64,000 nucleotides of DNA from Aedes albopictus (Eukaryota; Arthropoda; Insecta; Diptera; Culicidae): NCBI RefSeq assembly GCF_035046485.1, contig NC_085138.1, positions 15,379,329 through 15,443,328 of the forward strand, given 5' to 3'. The notes under the pieces were generated by a model. That model was not told the DNA's origin and did not search any database. It worked only from the letters and a program-made list of their open reading frames with translations. Below are positions 1 to 10,895 of the stretch, one piece after another (position 1 is the first letter of the stretch; the number at the start of each line of letters is the position of its first letter). The translations under genes and the position numbers were made by a program.

Positions 1-1140
1 CCTTATGGCCTTCGGCGCCGCATCTCCTATACAGTTTGCTCCTGTCAGGGCCTTTGCAGCCCCATGACTTGTGTCCTGGTTCCTGATACCTGAAACAAAC
101 CTCTGGTGGCTCATGAAAGGTCAGATGGCATACTGACCAGCCCACGTAGTTCTTCCCTACTTTAACGGACTTATTTATGTCCGCCACAGGTAGCTGTACC
201 AAGGTTGCCCGTGTCCCTGCCGGCCCTTTCCGTAACCGAACGGCTGCGGTGGCCGGCAGCCTGCACCACGCGCTGTTACCGCACTGCCATGACGAGCTCT
301 TCCGCTTCAGTGACCTGTGTAGGCAGCGCCCTTCCGTTATTTTTCACGCTTTAGCTCGAGGATCATTTCACCTGTACCAGCACGTCCAATAATGTGCACG
401 TCGGCTCCCAGATCCACGAGCTCGCTCCACATCGTCCTCAATACGTTCGAGTACTAAGACTGTTCGGTCTTGATGACGAGCGCGTCGCTTCTCTCGCGCT
501 TGGCTCTCTTATGCCTTCTTGGTTTTGCGTCCCTGATCTCCTCAACTAGCGGCTTTTTTCTTCTGCCTCTTCTGCTCAACTTTCGTCCAAAGGGGGCCCT
601 CCTCTTGGTTCGCCCTACTCTGTTTTTGCTTAGGGCCTAACAACGGTCGTAACCCCCTCTAAGCTTTCATCCGGGGCGGGCCAGCCTTTTCAGGCCCACC
701 CTTCCCAGCTTCCCGGCACGCCTGGCTGGGGCCCAACTTGCCGCCATTACTGCCGACCTTCGGGGCTAGTATCCGCTCAGTCTTACGAGCACCGCCAGAT
801 AGCTCCTTACCCGACGGCTGCCTCACCCGCTGCAGTCGCATCCGCCACATCTTTTGGACTTCCTCCTGGAGGCCTCCGTCTAAGTAGACTTCGTAACCTA
901 TGCTTTCGCCGGTTCTGGCGCTCCTGCAGTGTTCAGGAGTCTCTCGTGATCTTGTTTGGCATCGTCCATCGACTTACGAAGTCGCAACAGGGCCGTTTTA
1001 AGGTCCTTGCTTATGTTGGACTTCGTGGACGCAAAGTGGATGATCTTGCCAAGCTGCTGCTCAGCCACCTCTATTGCAGACAGCCCATCTCTTTCATGGT
1101 TGATTGCCGTTATCAACCACGCTCCGTCCACTACCTTCCC
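1..1140 (-). pseudogene. Non-LTR retrotransposon ORF1 (gag-like) relic, R1/LOA-like
   Basis: Read on the minus strand, the segment near the left edge encodes two decayed CCHC zinc knuckles (CFRYQEPGHKSWGC, then RRCGAEGHK); in each the expected cysteine partner has become Tyr. Upstream on the minus strand are a GADVHIIGRAGTGEMILELKR stretch and an open piece at 898-1131 containing KTALLRLRKSMDDAKQDHERLL. The GEMILELKR motif lines up with a better-preserved ORF1 piece on the plus strand near 6.2 kb. ORF1 of R1/LOA-like elements encodes a nucleic-acid-binding gag-like protein ending in CCHC knuckles. In-frame stops and shifts make it non-functional. ORF2 would lie outside the window to the left. 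The clade is inferred from motif style only. Confidence 0.6.
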
Positions 1141-1650
1141 CGGCAGGCTAGTCGAGGATTAAATCGAAGCTCCCACGCTGGAGCTGCGTGCGTGGCTTCC
1201 TGCTCCTGACTCCTAACTTCTCCTCAACGGAGACCTAGCCAACCCGCTTCTTGCGAAGAGGTTAGTCTCGCCACTACCACTAGCACCTAGTAAGGGACGA
1301 AATACTGTGGGAGCGAGGACGGACCCCACAGAAACCGTTAACGATTGAGCATCTTTTTCAGCCCCTCGATCACTCATTCCTCAGTACGGGTCGCTTGGCA
1401 TCTTGAATTGGAGTTAGTTGTCCAACTCTTGCCGGAAACTACTCGGCTGACTCGCAGATGGGAGGGGAGTTGTCAGGCCCCTGGATTACCGTCCCTGCTG
1501 CTCCGTATTCCCATTTGTATGAACTGGTAAATTTGTTAATTTCCATCAACAGTATCAGTATCACGGCGTGCACATCTAGTCTGGAAATAGTAAGACGAAG
1601 GAATCGAGGGATCCGGAGCAATGCAAATCGTTCTAACAGACAAGCTCTTC
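1141..1650. other. Unassigned, possibly 5' part of the adjacent relic
   Basis: No credible coding or repeat structure. It could be the 5' untranslated part of the minus-strand retroelement relic, but no element end can be fixed. Confidence 0.3.
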
Positions 1651-1654
1651 GGTC

Positions 1655-1778
1655 TCCAGTTAGTCTAGTGGTTAAGAGTATGGATCGCCAACCCAGAGAC
1701 GGCAGGTTCGGTTCCCGTTCCGGTCGAGAAAATTTTCTCGACTCCCTGGGCATAGTGTATCATTGTACTTGCCTCACG
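1655..1778 (+). mobile_element. Feilai-like tRNA-derived SINE, 3'-truncated
   Basis: It contains a Pol III A box (TAGTCTAGTGG) and B box (GGTTCGGTTCC) at tRNA-like spacing. The following body (CTCGACTCCCTGGGCATAGT, then ATCATTGTACTTGCCTCAC) is identical in style to the fuller copy at 58974-59195. It breaks off after the CCTCAC motif. Confidence 0.6.
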
Positions 1779-1809
1779 ATCAAACGATCAAAACGATCAA
1801 TTCTGACTA

Positions 1810-2050
1810 CACACCAAAAATTCGATTGAGGGTTTCAGCAAAATTTTGCTGAATTTTGCCGAGCTGAAGGTTTCAGCAAAAAAATTGCTGAAATGCAGCA
1901 AAATTTGCTGATTTGTTCAGTAAACTCTGCTGATCACCAGTAACGTTTTGCTGAAATTCAGCAAACTTTGCTGAAAGTTCAGCAAAAAATTTTGCTGGAC
2001 CCTTCAGCTCGGCAAAATTCAGCAAAATATTGCTGAAAGCGTTTGGTGTG
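1810..2050. mobile_element. TA-flanked MITE with repeated TTCAGCAAAA/TTTTGCTGAA hairpins
   Basis: Ends are inverted (CACACCAAA at the left, TTTGGTGTG at the right), each flanked by TA, as for Tc1/mariner-type insertion. The 241-bp interior contains many alternating copies of TTCAGCAAAATTTTGCTGAA-like palindromes, so it can fold into several nested hairpins. It has no coding capacity. Confidence 0.65.
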
Positions 2051-2064
2051 TATACATGTCAATG

Positions 2065-2375
2065 GTTGCTCCTCCGTGATTGATCTGAACTGGTACCAAT
2101 TGTACTGAGATCCAACTGAATAAGGGGCTGGGAAATTCCACTTATTCTCAAAGTGCAATTTTAGCAGCTCATGCATATTCGATCAATAACGGCGCCGGCC
2201 AAGTCCTTATAGTCAGCTGGGAAGGGAAAGGAATGTTAGAGTGTACTGGTTGTTGCTACTAGAGACCGAGAGCACTCTGCGTCCCCACAACCCGCACGGA
2301 ATGGGGTATTTGTTAGACGGAAAGGATGGCAGATCTGGGAGTCACCGTTGGGTCGGTGATGCGATCCATGGATAG
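2065..2375 (+). repeat. Dispersed repeat, copy 1 (second copy at 57.06-57.38 kb)
   Basis: Shares CTCCGTGATTGA, then AATAACGGCGCCGGCCA, GTCCTTA, GGAAGGAATGTTAG, AGAGACCGAGA and GTTGG(T)GATGCGA in the same order with a copy near 57.1-57.4 kb. It is an old dispersed repeat of unknown type. Confidence 0.55.
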
Positions 2376-2459
2376 GGGTTATTTATAGTGTTCGTGATAG
2401 ATTGTGTGGTGAATAAGGTGAATAAGGTCAAGCGGCACAGCACGCTTTGGTTGCATAAC

Positions 2460-2717
2460 TTACAGGCGTTATATATACGCTGTGCTGTGAGTGGAAGTCG
2501 GAAGGGAGGGAAACGACTTTTTTTTCAATTCGTTTCTGGTTCTAGCGATGGCTATGAACATATGAATATACATGAGTTGTATATGTAGAGAAGAGAGAGC
2601 GAGAGAAAGTGGATAGAAAGATACAAAGTAGGATGAAAAGGACGGGCCAGGGATTGAACCCATGACCTGCTGCATACGAATCAGAAGCGGTAGCCACTAG
2701 ACCACCAAGCCCGTCAT
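2460..2717 (-). mobile_element. tRNA-derived SINE (second family)
   Basis: On the minus strand, a tRNA-like head (A box TGGTCTAGTGG, B box GGGTTCAATCCC) between about 2640 and 2717 is followed by a pyrimidine-rich body with CTCTCTC runs and ATATACAACTCATG. The head abuts a plus-strand Feilai body fragment at 2718, so the two are a junction rather than one element. Confidence 0.5.
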
Positions 2718-2832
2718 AGTGTATCATTGTACTTGCCTCACAATATACAAACTCATGCAATGGCAGGCAAAGAAAGCCCTTCACAATTAATAACTGTGGA
2801 AGTGCTCAATCTAATCTAATCTAATCTAATCT
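2718..2832 (+). mobile_element. Feilai-like SINE body fragment with (TCTAA)n tail
   Basis: Starts CATAGTGTATCATTGTACTT and continues to TTAATAACTGTGGAAGTGCTC, matching the central part of the Feilai-like copy at 58974-59195. It ends in about five TCTAA repeats. The tRNA head is missing. Confidence 0.6.
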
Positions 2833-3517
2833 CACACTAACGCAGCCATTACTTGAATGCATCCTGGAAAATGAAGACTTTTCAAGTCTATCATTTTTCT
2901 TGTCTAATGGCCAGGCCAACTGCGCAGCATGTACCGCAGAGAAGATTTCAAGGGATAGAACCAAGGATAGAACGATTTCAACATAATCAATATTTGAAAA
3001 CATTCTACACCTTGAAATCGAGGGGAAAGATGGAAGCGTGGACCTCCCGTACCAAACGCTTCCAGAACGATATAGATATTTAAACATGTTCGCATGTATC
3101 AATATGATGATGTGTACGGTGATTTGCTAAAAAGATTAATTAGTGCGCCAGCTATGATGTTAAGATTCACTGAAAAGATTTTTTTTTGTTCGTGAATTTT
3201 AACTTATGCTAATTCTTCACACTCACTGAAAAGAGAATAAAGGATTAATAAATAAATACTGCATAAGATATAAGTGATACGCTCGTTACACTTACTATTT
3301 TTCAAAATTATACAGTAAAATTACCTGAATCTTCCTAAAACAAAAGGATTATTAGCAGGTAAAAACAAAACATAAACATAACAAAAAATACATCAAATTT
3401 TAATCTGCAATGCAACCACTTTAGGCAGGAAAATAGCAAGATTAAAATTTGATGCAATGTGGTAGATCTTACACCGTAACGCACCGTTCTAAGGTGATCT
3501 ACCCACGTTACGGGACT
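2833..3517. other. Unassigned AT-rich DNA
   Basis: No gene seen. A small inverted repeat sits at about 3391-3455 (ATCAAATTTTAATC against GATTAAAATTTGAT). Confidence 0.5.
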
Positions 3518-3612
3518 TAATAACTGTGGAAGTGCTCAAAGAACACTAAGTTGAATCGAGGCAGGCCAAGTCCCAGTGGGGACGTAGAGCCATTAAGAAG
3601 AAGAAAAAGTAA
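3518..3612 (+). mobile_element. Feilai-like SINE 3' end
   Basis: Starts at TTAATAACTGTGGAAGTGCT and runs through GAACACTAAGTTGAA, CAAGTCCCAGTGGGGACGTA and an AAGAAGAAG tail, the 3' end of the Feilai-like family. It is heavily 5'-truncated. Confidence 0.6.
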
Positions 3613-3849
3613 TGAGATATTATGCAGTGAAGCAGTGAAGTTACTGTTACTCTTTCCTACTACAGTATAACTCGGATGCATAGCCTGTGATGGAATGTAG
3701 GAACAATCTATGAGAAAGAAATTCAACAATCTCAACACCAAACAATAGCTAATACGTAAAACTAGAAAGAATAGCATTTGATTAAAAGAAGGAACGATTT
3801 TAGAAGATCGTTTAGGTAAAATCTATTAAGATAATATTATATTTAATGT

Positions 3850-4500
3850 GGAGTTAAGGAGAGTTTATAGCGTGATCAGGTGTGAGAGATGAGGGAGTTG
3901 GGATTATTTAAGGTTCCATAAAAACTTTCTTGAGTATAAGTCACCGAATCTACATCAATAACGTTTGTGTTTGAGTGGAACTCATGCTTGCAGAGCCTGA
4001 TGTTACTATGTACTGTCAAGTGGTGAGTTTGTTTGTTTGAACTCCCTTGAGTATAGGTCATTGGATTTACAAGCGTTATCAGTCTGGAAAATACCTTCAA
4101 TAGCTCTGAAACCCCACTGAAACCACATCGAACCACTGTAATGCATCTGATATTCTCCGAACCCCCCTAAAACTCCCCTGACAGCCCTTGTAACGATTCT
4201 GAAACCCACAGAAATCCCTCCGGTATACCCCGAAATACTTCCGAAAACCTCCCCGGATCTCCTGTAACGCATCTGAGACCTTTCGAAACCCCCCGAAAAT
4301 TCCGCTGAAACCCCCTGTTAGGTCTCTGAAACTCCATGCAATGCTTTCGAAAACCTTCTCAAACACCGTGTAACGCCCCTGAATTCTGCTCCGAAAATCA
4401 GTCACACATCCGTTTCTCGAGTTATACTCATGTCTGTCATGAAATGACTTGAAACACCTCTGAGCCAGCCCTGTTCTCCTGAAACTCCCTTGAAAGCCCT
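3850..4500. repeat. Dispersed repeat plus degenerate CTGAAACCCC minisatellite
   Basis: The first part (3850-4090) parallels the DNA either side of the SINE at 50918-51285: TTTAAGGTT, AAGAACTTTC-like, ATAAGTCA, AATCTACAT, CATGCTTACA-like and CTCCCTTGAG in order. The second part (about 4090-4500) is a degenerate run of 10-12-bp units of the form CTGAAACCCCC. Reverse-strand open frames here are translations of the repeat. Confidence 0.55.
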
Positions 4501-4509
4501 CTGGAACCT

Positions 4510-5090
4510 CGCACCTGTGCACGTGGATTATGGCGAAGTTGAAGAATCGCCCCTTGATCCTCAATCGGCACATTCTTTTGCCGATCGGCCAACCATCGAT
4601 CACGCGCCACTGCATATCGCCCATCACGATGAAAGCTGTTTCAACTAGCGCTATTGAACGTGTTCCCTACATCCAGAGTCACTACTGTATAGCAGCGAAT
4701 CCTCCTCTAGTTACGCTGGAGCGCTATTTTGGTGTTCCCTGGAACCAACAAGATAGCTTCTACGATCGACCTTCCTTTCTGGAATTCGAACTGGTTGTTC
4801 GAAAAACCCTTTTCAACCTCGGTGTGCGCGGTGTTGAGGATGATCTTCTCGACCACCATCCTTGTCGTGTCGATAAAAGAATATTGGTATATATGCTTAC
4901 AGGTCTCCGAGCGGTTTCCCCGCCTTTGGCAATAGTACCAGTCTCTGCCACTTCCAAGCTCCCTCGTTCAGAGGTTTTACGAATATTCCTGGAGCCTCTG
5001 CAACAATAGTCACTTTTGAGGCATGGTTCGAAACTCCGTCCGAACCTAGCGCTTTACGAACGGAATACCTTACAAATGCCAAGCAAAGAG
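4510..5090 (-). pseudogene. Non-LTR reverse-transcriptase relic
   Basis: The minus strand from 5082 reads KALGSDGVSNHASK, then QRLVLLPKAGKPLGDL, the fingers region of a non-LTR reverse transcriptase (usually K-LGPDGVPN and LVLLPK-GKP). A frame-shifted continuation toward 4760 ends in FRKEGRS, corresponding to the family FRKGRST motif. The distal end (4510-4640) has an endonuclease-like piece (RMCRLRIKGRFFNFAIIHVH) that may belong to another element. Together with the endonuclease at 5760-6060 it forms one interrupted minus-strand relic. It is dead, with stops and shifts throughout. Confidence 0.6.
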
Positions 5091-5759
5091 CGCAACCTGT
5101 GCTCTAATACCTAACGCTGTTGTTGCTGTTATTTTATAAAATGAGAACATAACAGTTACAATTGGAGGTCTTTGAGCAGAGTTTGGCATTGAAGTGGTAT
5201 TTGTAGATTTAGCAGTGAAATAATTGAATAACAAGTTTTTATATTTCATCATGGAGCAGTCGAATTAAAGAACAAATTCATAGTAAGAGTTGTTATTACT
5301 TTGTTATTCAATACCTTTTGAATAACAAGCTCAGCCCTTGAAATTTAAGGCATGCATTTATTATTGAATTAAAATTTTCTAGGTGTTAATCATACAAAAT
5401 TAAGGTATCCATTCTTATTATTTTGCCTCATTACCATCTAATGAAGGGGATATCGAGCTATGGTATTATTTAAGATTCATACCTTGATATGTTATACAGT
5501 TCATATTCTTTCCCGCTCAGGTCCTTCAACATCTCTGGAGACTGCTTTGCAGGAGTCATTGTACCAATTGGCTTGGCCATCACGATCCTGTTGGCATCAA
5601 GGATTTGCATTAGCACTCTGACAATGACCCTCAAAGCAGGTCTTTTTGCTTACCTATATCGCAGTTATCGCAGACACGCAGAAGGCTGCGCTCACGGCGG
5701 AGCGCCTCTCTAAATATTTCGTCATTGAAGTATGATGCCTTCGACTTACGAGGGATTGG
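5091..5759. other. Unassigned insert within the minus-strand retroelement relic
   Basis: This AT-rich stretch separates the endonuclease and reverse-transcriptase pieces of the relic. It is rich in AATAACAA/TTGTTATT motifs and resembles non-autonomous insert DNA, but ends were not resolved. A possible exon-like stretch at 5520-5640 was considered and not accepted. Confidence 0.35.
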
Positions 5760-6065
5760 GTTTGGCCCGATACCTGTTGTTGTTGTAGTCGAAACTATAG
5801 TGAACCGCCAGGTGATCGCTGTGAGTGTAAATACCTAGCTATCATCTACTCTCCAGTTCGAACTGCTTGTTAGGCCAGGACTACAAAAAGTAAAGTCAAC
5901 AATCGACTCCACACCGTTCCCATGAAAGGTACTCTTGGTACCGACATTAGCCAGGTCGACATCTAGCATGGCCAGTGCTTCTAGCAGGATTTGACCCCGC
6001 TGATTCGTAAAACGGCTTTCCCATTCCACGGCCCAGGCATTGGCCCTAGGAGGCCAACCCTAAGA
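5760..6065 (-). pseudogene. Non-LTR endonuclease-domain relic
   Basis: The minus-strand frame at 5835-6029 reads EWESRFTNQRGQILLEAL, NVGTKSTFHGNGVESIVD and CSPGLTSSSNWRV. This is the C-terminal half of the apurinic-like endonuclease domain of R1/LOA-type ORF2 (EWGSR-TN-RG, then a V-S--D-TF line). The plus-strand element at 7.5-7.8 kb has the same motifs. It lies in the correct order upstream, on the minus strand, of the reverse-transcriptase relic at 4510-5090. Confidence 0.65.
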
Positions 6066-6069
6066 GAAA

Positions 6070-9000
6070 GAAGAAGAAGTTGGAAACAGTGAAACTAGCC
6101 CTCAAGCGCGAATGGAGCGACGCGCTGGTCTTTATAACTGAGGCAGAAAAACATTCATCGAGGTGCTGAGAGCCCTGCGAGGCAAAAATTGTCTCTCACC
6201 GCTGGGCGCGAATATAAAAAGCATCCGGCGCACCAGGACTGGAGAGATAGGTAATGCTAGTGCTGAAGAAGTAGGCGGCCAAGAAAGGCACCTTCTACAA
6301 GGCACTAGCTTATGCGGTTTTGGGCGGAAAAGTGCAGGTGAGAGCCCTAGCGGCGGAGGCAAATCTCCAGTGTGAAAATCTGGACGAGATCACCTACGCA
6401 GCCGGGGCCCGTGGCGTGCGTGGTGGCTACACGTTCACTTCATAAGTGGATGGTCATGGGTTCGATCCCAGCCCCGGCACTTGCAATTTGTCGTCAGTTG
6501 CTCTTCTCCCCGAGAGCGGCTGACACCTGACCCTTTTCTGAGCATATGCTCTAACGGATCCGGATAACTGGATATCGGCTAACGGCAATTCGTTATGGAT
6601 CCCCAATACGGACAGGACAAAGGAACAAGAGCCACACATCATTTTACCATGGATAGGGTAGACAAGTGACAGCAGCGGCAACCAGTTTGATATAGTAGAA
6701 TAAGAATAGAATACATTTAGGCGTTGTACAAAGTGTAAGTGCAGCTGCCAGTTGGAATCGCTCACGCAATGCCCTAGTGGATAAGAGAACTGTAAATTAG
6801 ATTAAGTTGTTGAAGATTTAAAAAAAATCACCGACGCAGAAGAGTTCGAAGCCGCACTTAAGCAACATTTCGAGGTAGATGCACCAATTGCATCGATCCG
6901 ACTGCGAATGGGTCCGCCAGGCATGCAGATCGACACGATCAAGTTTCTAGTAGAGGGGTGAACTAGGCGATTGCAATCGGCAATCGGCCCGCTCAGCATG
7001 TACAAGTCGTCAGAGGCGTGTTTGAAGTGCTTCGAGCAAGGATACAAGTCGTGGGCGTGTTAAAGCCCCGATAGGAGCAAATTCTGCAGGAAATGCGGAG
7101 TAGAAAGTCACATCGCCAGAAAGTGCAATTTGGCACCAAAATGTCTGATTTGCACGACGAACAATGGTCACACGACGTGCGGGCCTAAATGTCCAGGCAC
7201 TCAAGGAGATAACCAACCGACGATAATGCAGGTTACACAACTAAACCTGAACCACTGTGAAGCCGCACTACAGTTGCTGTAGCAGTCAGTCTCAGAGTCA
7301 AGTACAGACATCGCCTTACTATCGGAACCATACCGCACCTTCCCGGTAAAAGGAACTGAGTAGTAGTGGATAAGTCCAAGCTAGCGGCCATCTATACAAC
7401 TGGTCGTTTTCAGGTCCAGAAAATTATTTCCACGTCGCAAGAGGGCTTTGAAATAACGAAGATCAACGGGATGTACTACTGCAGTTATTATACTCTCCCC
7501 AGGTGACCGATAGACCAGTTCTCGTATATGCTGGATTCGCTCTCAAGCGTACTAGTGGGATTGAGTCCCGTGGTCATCGATATAGACTTCAACGCCTGGA
7601 CGATTGAGTGGGGTAGCCGCTTGACTAACGCGAGAGGCTGGGATCTATTCGAAGGCGACAAAAAAAAAAACCTACAGTAGGAACGGTGTAGAGTCCTTCA
7701 TTGATGTGACCTTCTGAAGCCCAGGTCTAAACCTTAGCTCGAACTGGAGGGTTTACGATGGATACACGCTCAGTGACCATCTGGCGATTCGATACAGGGT
7801 GGAACACGGAGGAAGACGGCCACAACCAAAAGTCATCGACCGTCATCGGGGATAAGCCGGCATTTGAAGAGCGAATGCTTATGGAGGGTAACACCGACGG
7901 TCTATCCAGCGATGATCTAGTCGAGTCCCTAAGCCGTGCATGTGACGACGCAATACTGGTGGTGTTCAGAAAGATGCACAGAGCTCCACCGATGAGGGTA
8001 GAATGGAGCAAAGTAAGGCCTATAGGGCTGCTAAACTGGCACTGAACCAAAAGATTGAGGCGTGAAAGCGGGCATGCTCCGAAAATCTCTGCCAGGCAGC
8101 CAACACGACCATTTGGAGTGATGCCTACAGAGCAGTTATGGCCGAAACGAAAGGCGAATAAGTATCCCCAGAACGCTCCCCTGAGATGCTGCAGAAAGCC
8201 GTAGTCCGCATCACGATACAAGACCATGGGCCCCCGATCCCTATTGTCAAACGGGCCAAAGCGAGGCCGCCCCGGTGACGAACGATGAGCTCATCGGAAT
8301 AGCGAAGTCGCTTAAGTTGGGCAAGGTTCCGGGTCCGGACGGTATCCCGACAGTTGCCATCTAGATGGCCATCGATGCTAGCTCTGACATGTTCATAATG
8401 GCTGTGCCTAGACAGAGGCGAATTTCCTGAGAGGTGGAAAACGCAAAGATTGGTTCTACTCCAAAACACCCGGGAAGTCACCTGGCGACCCGTTGACATA
8501 CAGACCTATCTGCCTTCTGGACATTGCCAGAGAACTGTTATGTTGGAGCGTATCATTCTGTAGACGCTGATGGTCTATACCGAGAAACCAGATGACTCTG
8601 GCATGTAGGATCACCTTCGGTTTCCGGAAGGGTCGATCGACGGTGGACGCTATCAGGGCTGTAACCAAAACGGCCGAGATAGCGCTCCAACAGAAGCGAA
8701 CGAGAATCCGCTATTGTGCGGTCGTCATGCTGGACGAAATTGGGAAGCCACGTCGTGTATGCCTACAGAATGGCAAGCATGGCGATAAAGGCATTGTCAA
8801 TGATAATAATATCAAATAGCTAGGCAATAGTCTCGAGTAAGCGTAAGCTGCTCATGACAGTAGCGATCTCCATACTACGGCAAGGTGCCGCTGCATGGCC
8901 GAATGCGCTAGAGGTGAACCGAAACGTGAAGCAGCTCGAGAGTACCCACTGCACTGACTGATGTGCCTTAGGGTGGTCAGCGCATACCACACGGCCTGAA

Positions 9001-9110
9001 AGGACGCGGTGTGCGTGATAGCGGGCATGATGCCCATACCGTCATGGCGGAGGACGAAAAGTGCTTCGTGCGACGCGGCATAAGAGGCGCGAGATGGATC
9101 GCCAGAACAT
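6070..9110 (+). pseudogene. R1/LOA-like non-LTR retrotransposon relic (ORF1 and ORF2)
   Basis: Domains lie in order on the plus strand. ORF1: LKREWSDALV and SIRRTRTGEI (about 6100-6250), split by a SINE, then DAEEFEAALKQHFEV and three zinc knuckles (CLKCFEQGYKSWAC with His changed to Tyr, CRKCGVESHIARKC, CLICTTNNGHTTCGPKC) at 7020-7190. ORF2 probably begins at ATG 7226 (MQVTQLNLNHCEAA, then DIALLSEPYRTF) with the endonuclease. FNAWTIEWGSRLTNARG lies near 7590 and YDGYTLSDHLAIR near 7760. Reverse-transcriptase pieces include GEFPERWKTQRLVLLQ (8410-8460), FRKGRSTVDAIRAVTKTAEIAL (8600-8690) and a thumb-like end (VVSAYHTA, DAVCVIAGMMPI) near 8970-9030. The catalytic FADD-type motif was not found, and many stops and a poly-A frameshift near 7665 show that it is dead. 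Clade is inferred. Confidence 0.75.
6402..6826 (+). mobile_element. tRNA-headed SINE (GGGGCCCGTGGCG family) inside ORF1 relic
   Basis: The tRNA-like head has a B box in GGTTCGATCCCAGCCCCGGC and a body ending in a short A run. It is flanked by near-identical 13-bp duplications, ATCACCTACGCAG (6389-6401) and ATCACCGACGCAG (6827-6839). The duplication sits in the ORF1 frame and the coding sense resumes after it (LDEIT before, DAEEFEAAL after). Other copies are at 26037-26471, 28695-29134 (minus) and 50918-51285. Confidence 0.85.
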
Positions 9111-9276
9111 CGTCTGTGTTGGCAAAGGGAATCTATTCTTCCTTAGGCGTACCATGTTCTATGGGAATCGCTTATTAACACAGTTAGTGAACCAAATTTC
9201 AATCTTTTTGCGTTATCGGAACGAAATCCTACACTATCCTAGAGAGATGTAGTGAGAACCAGGCGATTACATTAGT

Positions 9277-9621
9277 TGACACATTCTACCGTACCGTGAC
9301 GTTACAACGATTTGACGCATTTTTGGTCAAATTTTTCACTATAACTCGTAAATTTGACAGTAAACCCTCAAATATTTTTGCATATTTGGATTCCTTGTAA
9401 AAATTACAATAAGTTTAATCTGTTGAACAGTAAGTTTTCATGGAAAAAGTATGTTACAAGTGGAAATGAGTAGCGTGACGTTACAACGTTGTAACGTCAC
9501 GCTACTAATGCCCATTAAAATGCAAAAATATTTGAGAGTTTACGGTCGAATTAACGAGTTATAGTGAAAAATCTGACCAAAAAGGCATCAAAACGTTGTA
9601 ACGTCACGGTAGAATGCGTCA
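9277..9621. mobile_element. Inverted-repeat MITE with a central 38-bp perfect palindrome
   Basis: Ends are TGACACATTCTACCG and, reverse-complemented, TGACGCATTCTACCG, flanked by GT on both sides. The paralogous foldback arm near 17,815 lacks the insertion (the two flanks read straight through there), which fixes the element limits. The motif CGTGACGTTACAACG occurs at each end and twice, head to head, in the centre (9469-9506). Confidence 0.8.
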
Positions 9622-9929
9622 GTTCCACATTTTTAACTTCTTCCGGTTCCGTTTTGTTCCCATATTGGTTATGAGTACCATGTCGTTGTAGCGAGCTCTC
9701 TTGGAACCTTGCCAAAATAGCAAAGTTATTCAGAACAACAACTACTTCCTGGTGATGGATAGTTACGAATTGCCCTACCACGTGGCGCTAGTGTACATAG
9801 CGACTTTCGCTACGACTTTGGTGGGATATAGCACTAGATTGAAGCCAAATAGGAAGATGCGATCTTCGGCAAAGTTGTTCAGGACTACAAGTACTTCCAG
9901 TTCCGAACGTCACTTTCTCTAGCTATTTG

Positions 9930-10830
9930 TATGGGAATTGTTCACGGAAATTCCGACATGGAATTTCCTAAGGATTTATCCTGGAATTCTTTTTCAACGA
10001 TTTTTTTTGAGAATTTTATTTGGGATTTTTGTTTCACCGATTTCTACTGGAATTTCCTCAGAAATTTATTCAAGCATTTCTCCAATGATTCCTTCTGGAA
10101 CGTATTCATTGTGTCTTCAGGATTCCTCCAGGAATTCCTCAAAATATTGTTCAAGAAATTCCTCCTCTAAGGATTTCTGTGAATATTCATCCGTGCAATT
10201 TGCAAAGATATTTCTGCAGGCGCTATTACGGGAATTCCACACGGAACCCTTCAGGGATCCCTCCAGAGGTTCCAACAGAATTTATTCCAGTGAGGGAATT
10301 GTTTCTGGAGTTTCTCTTCGATTACTTCTTCAGGCATTTTTTTTAGAATTTCCTCCAGTGATCTTTTCGGGAATTTCTGTAAAGATTCCTCTGGTGATTT
10401 TTTGAGAATTCCTTTAGCGGTCCTTTCGGGATTATTTCCAAGATTTCTTTCGGGAAATCATTCGGATGACTCCATTTGGGATCCTTGAATATTTTTTTGC
10501 AAATCTTATCATGGATTCAAGAGATTTTCCAGAGATCTCTTCAAAAATTCATCCAGGCATACCTACAGGGAATTTTCAACAGGGATTTTGGAGTTCTTCT
10601 AGATGACCTTTTGTATTTTCCTTCATTGACCCATCTTCTAGCGCTTTCTTTCCCCAATGATTCCTTAAAAAAATCCTCCGGAGCTTGAGCGATTTCATTT
10701 CAAATAACTCCAGAGCTTCCTTCAGAGATTCATTATGAACCTCCTTCATTGATTATTTAGGAAAGTTTTTAGTGATGCTTTCGGAATAAGTTTTGCAGGA
10801 ATTTATTCGGAAATTCCTCTCCAGAGTTCC
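9930..10830 (+). repeat. Degenerate 12-bp array, block 1
   Basis: Diverged repeats of the unit ATTCCTCCAGGA (variants ATTTCTTCAGGA, ATTCCTCTGGTG). This is the core of the foldback element. Open frames across it are repeat translations (IPPG and RNSS-like periodicity). Confidence 0.7.
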
Positions 10831-10895
10831 GGAGCCCGTGGAGCAGTTGATCGCACGTTCACTTAATTTGCGATCCCTGTCCCCGATTTATTATT
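10831..10895 (+). mobile_element. Possible decayed SINE head
   Basis: GAGCCCGTGGAGCAGTTGAT followed by CGCACGTTCACTTAATTTGC and GATCCCTGTCCCCG resembles the tRNA-like head of the GGGGCCCGTGGCG SINE family with several deletions. Weak evidence. Confidence 0.3.

Noticed and set aside
5520..5640. Possible small exon with a hydrophobic peptide, pyrimidine-rich acceptor and AG|GT-like end
   Set aside because: Splice signals are weak, no homologue is recognised and it lies inside the interrupted retroelement region.
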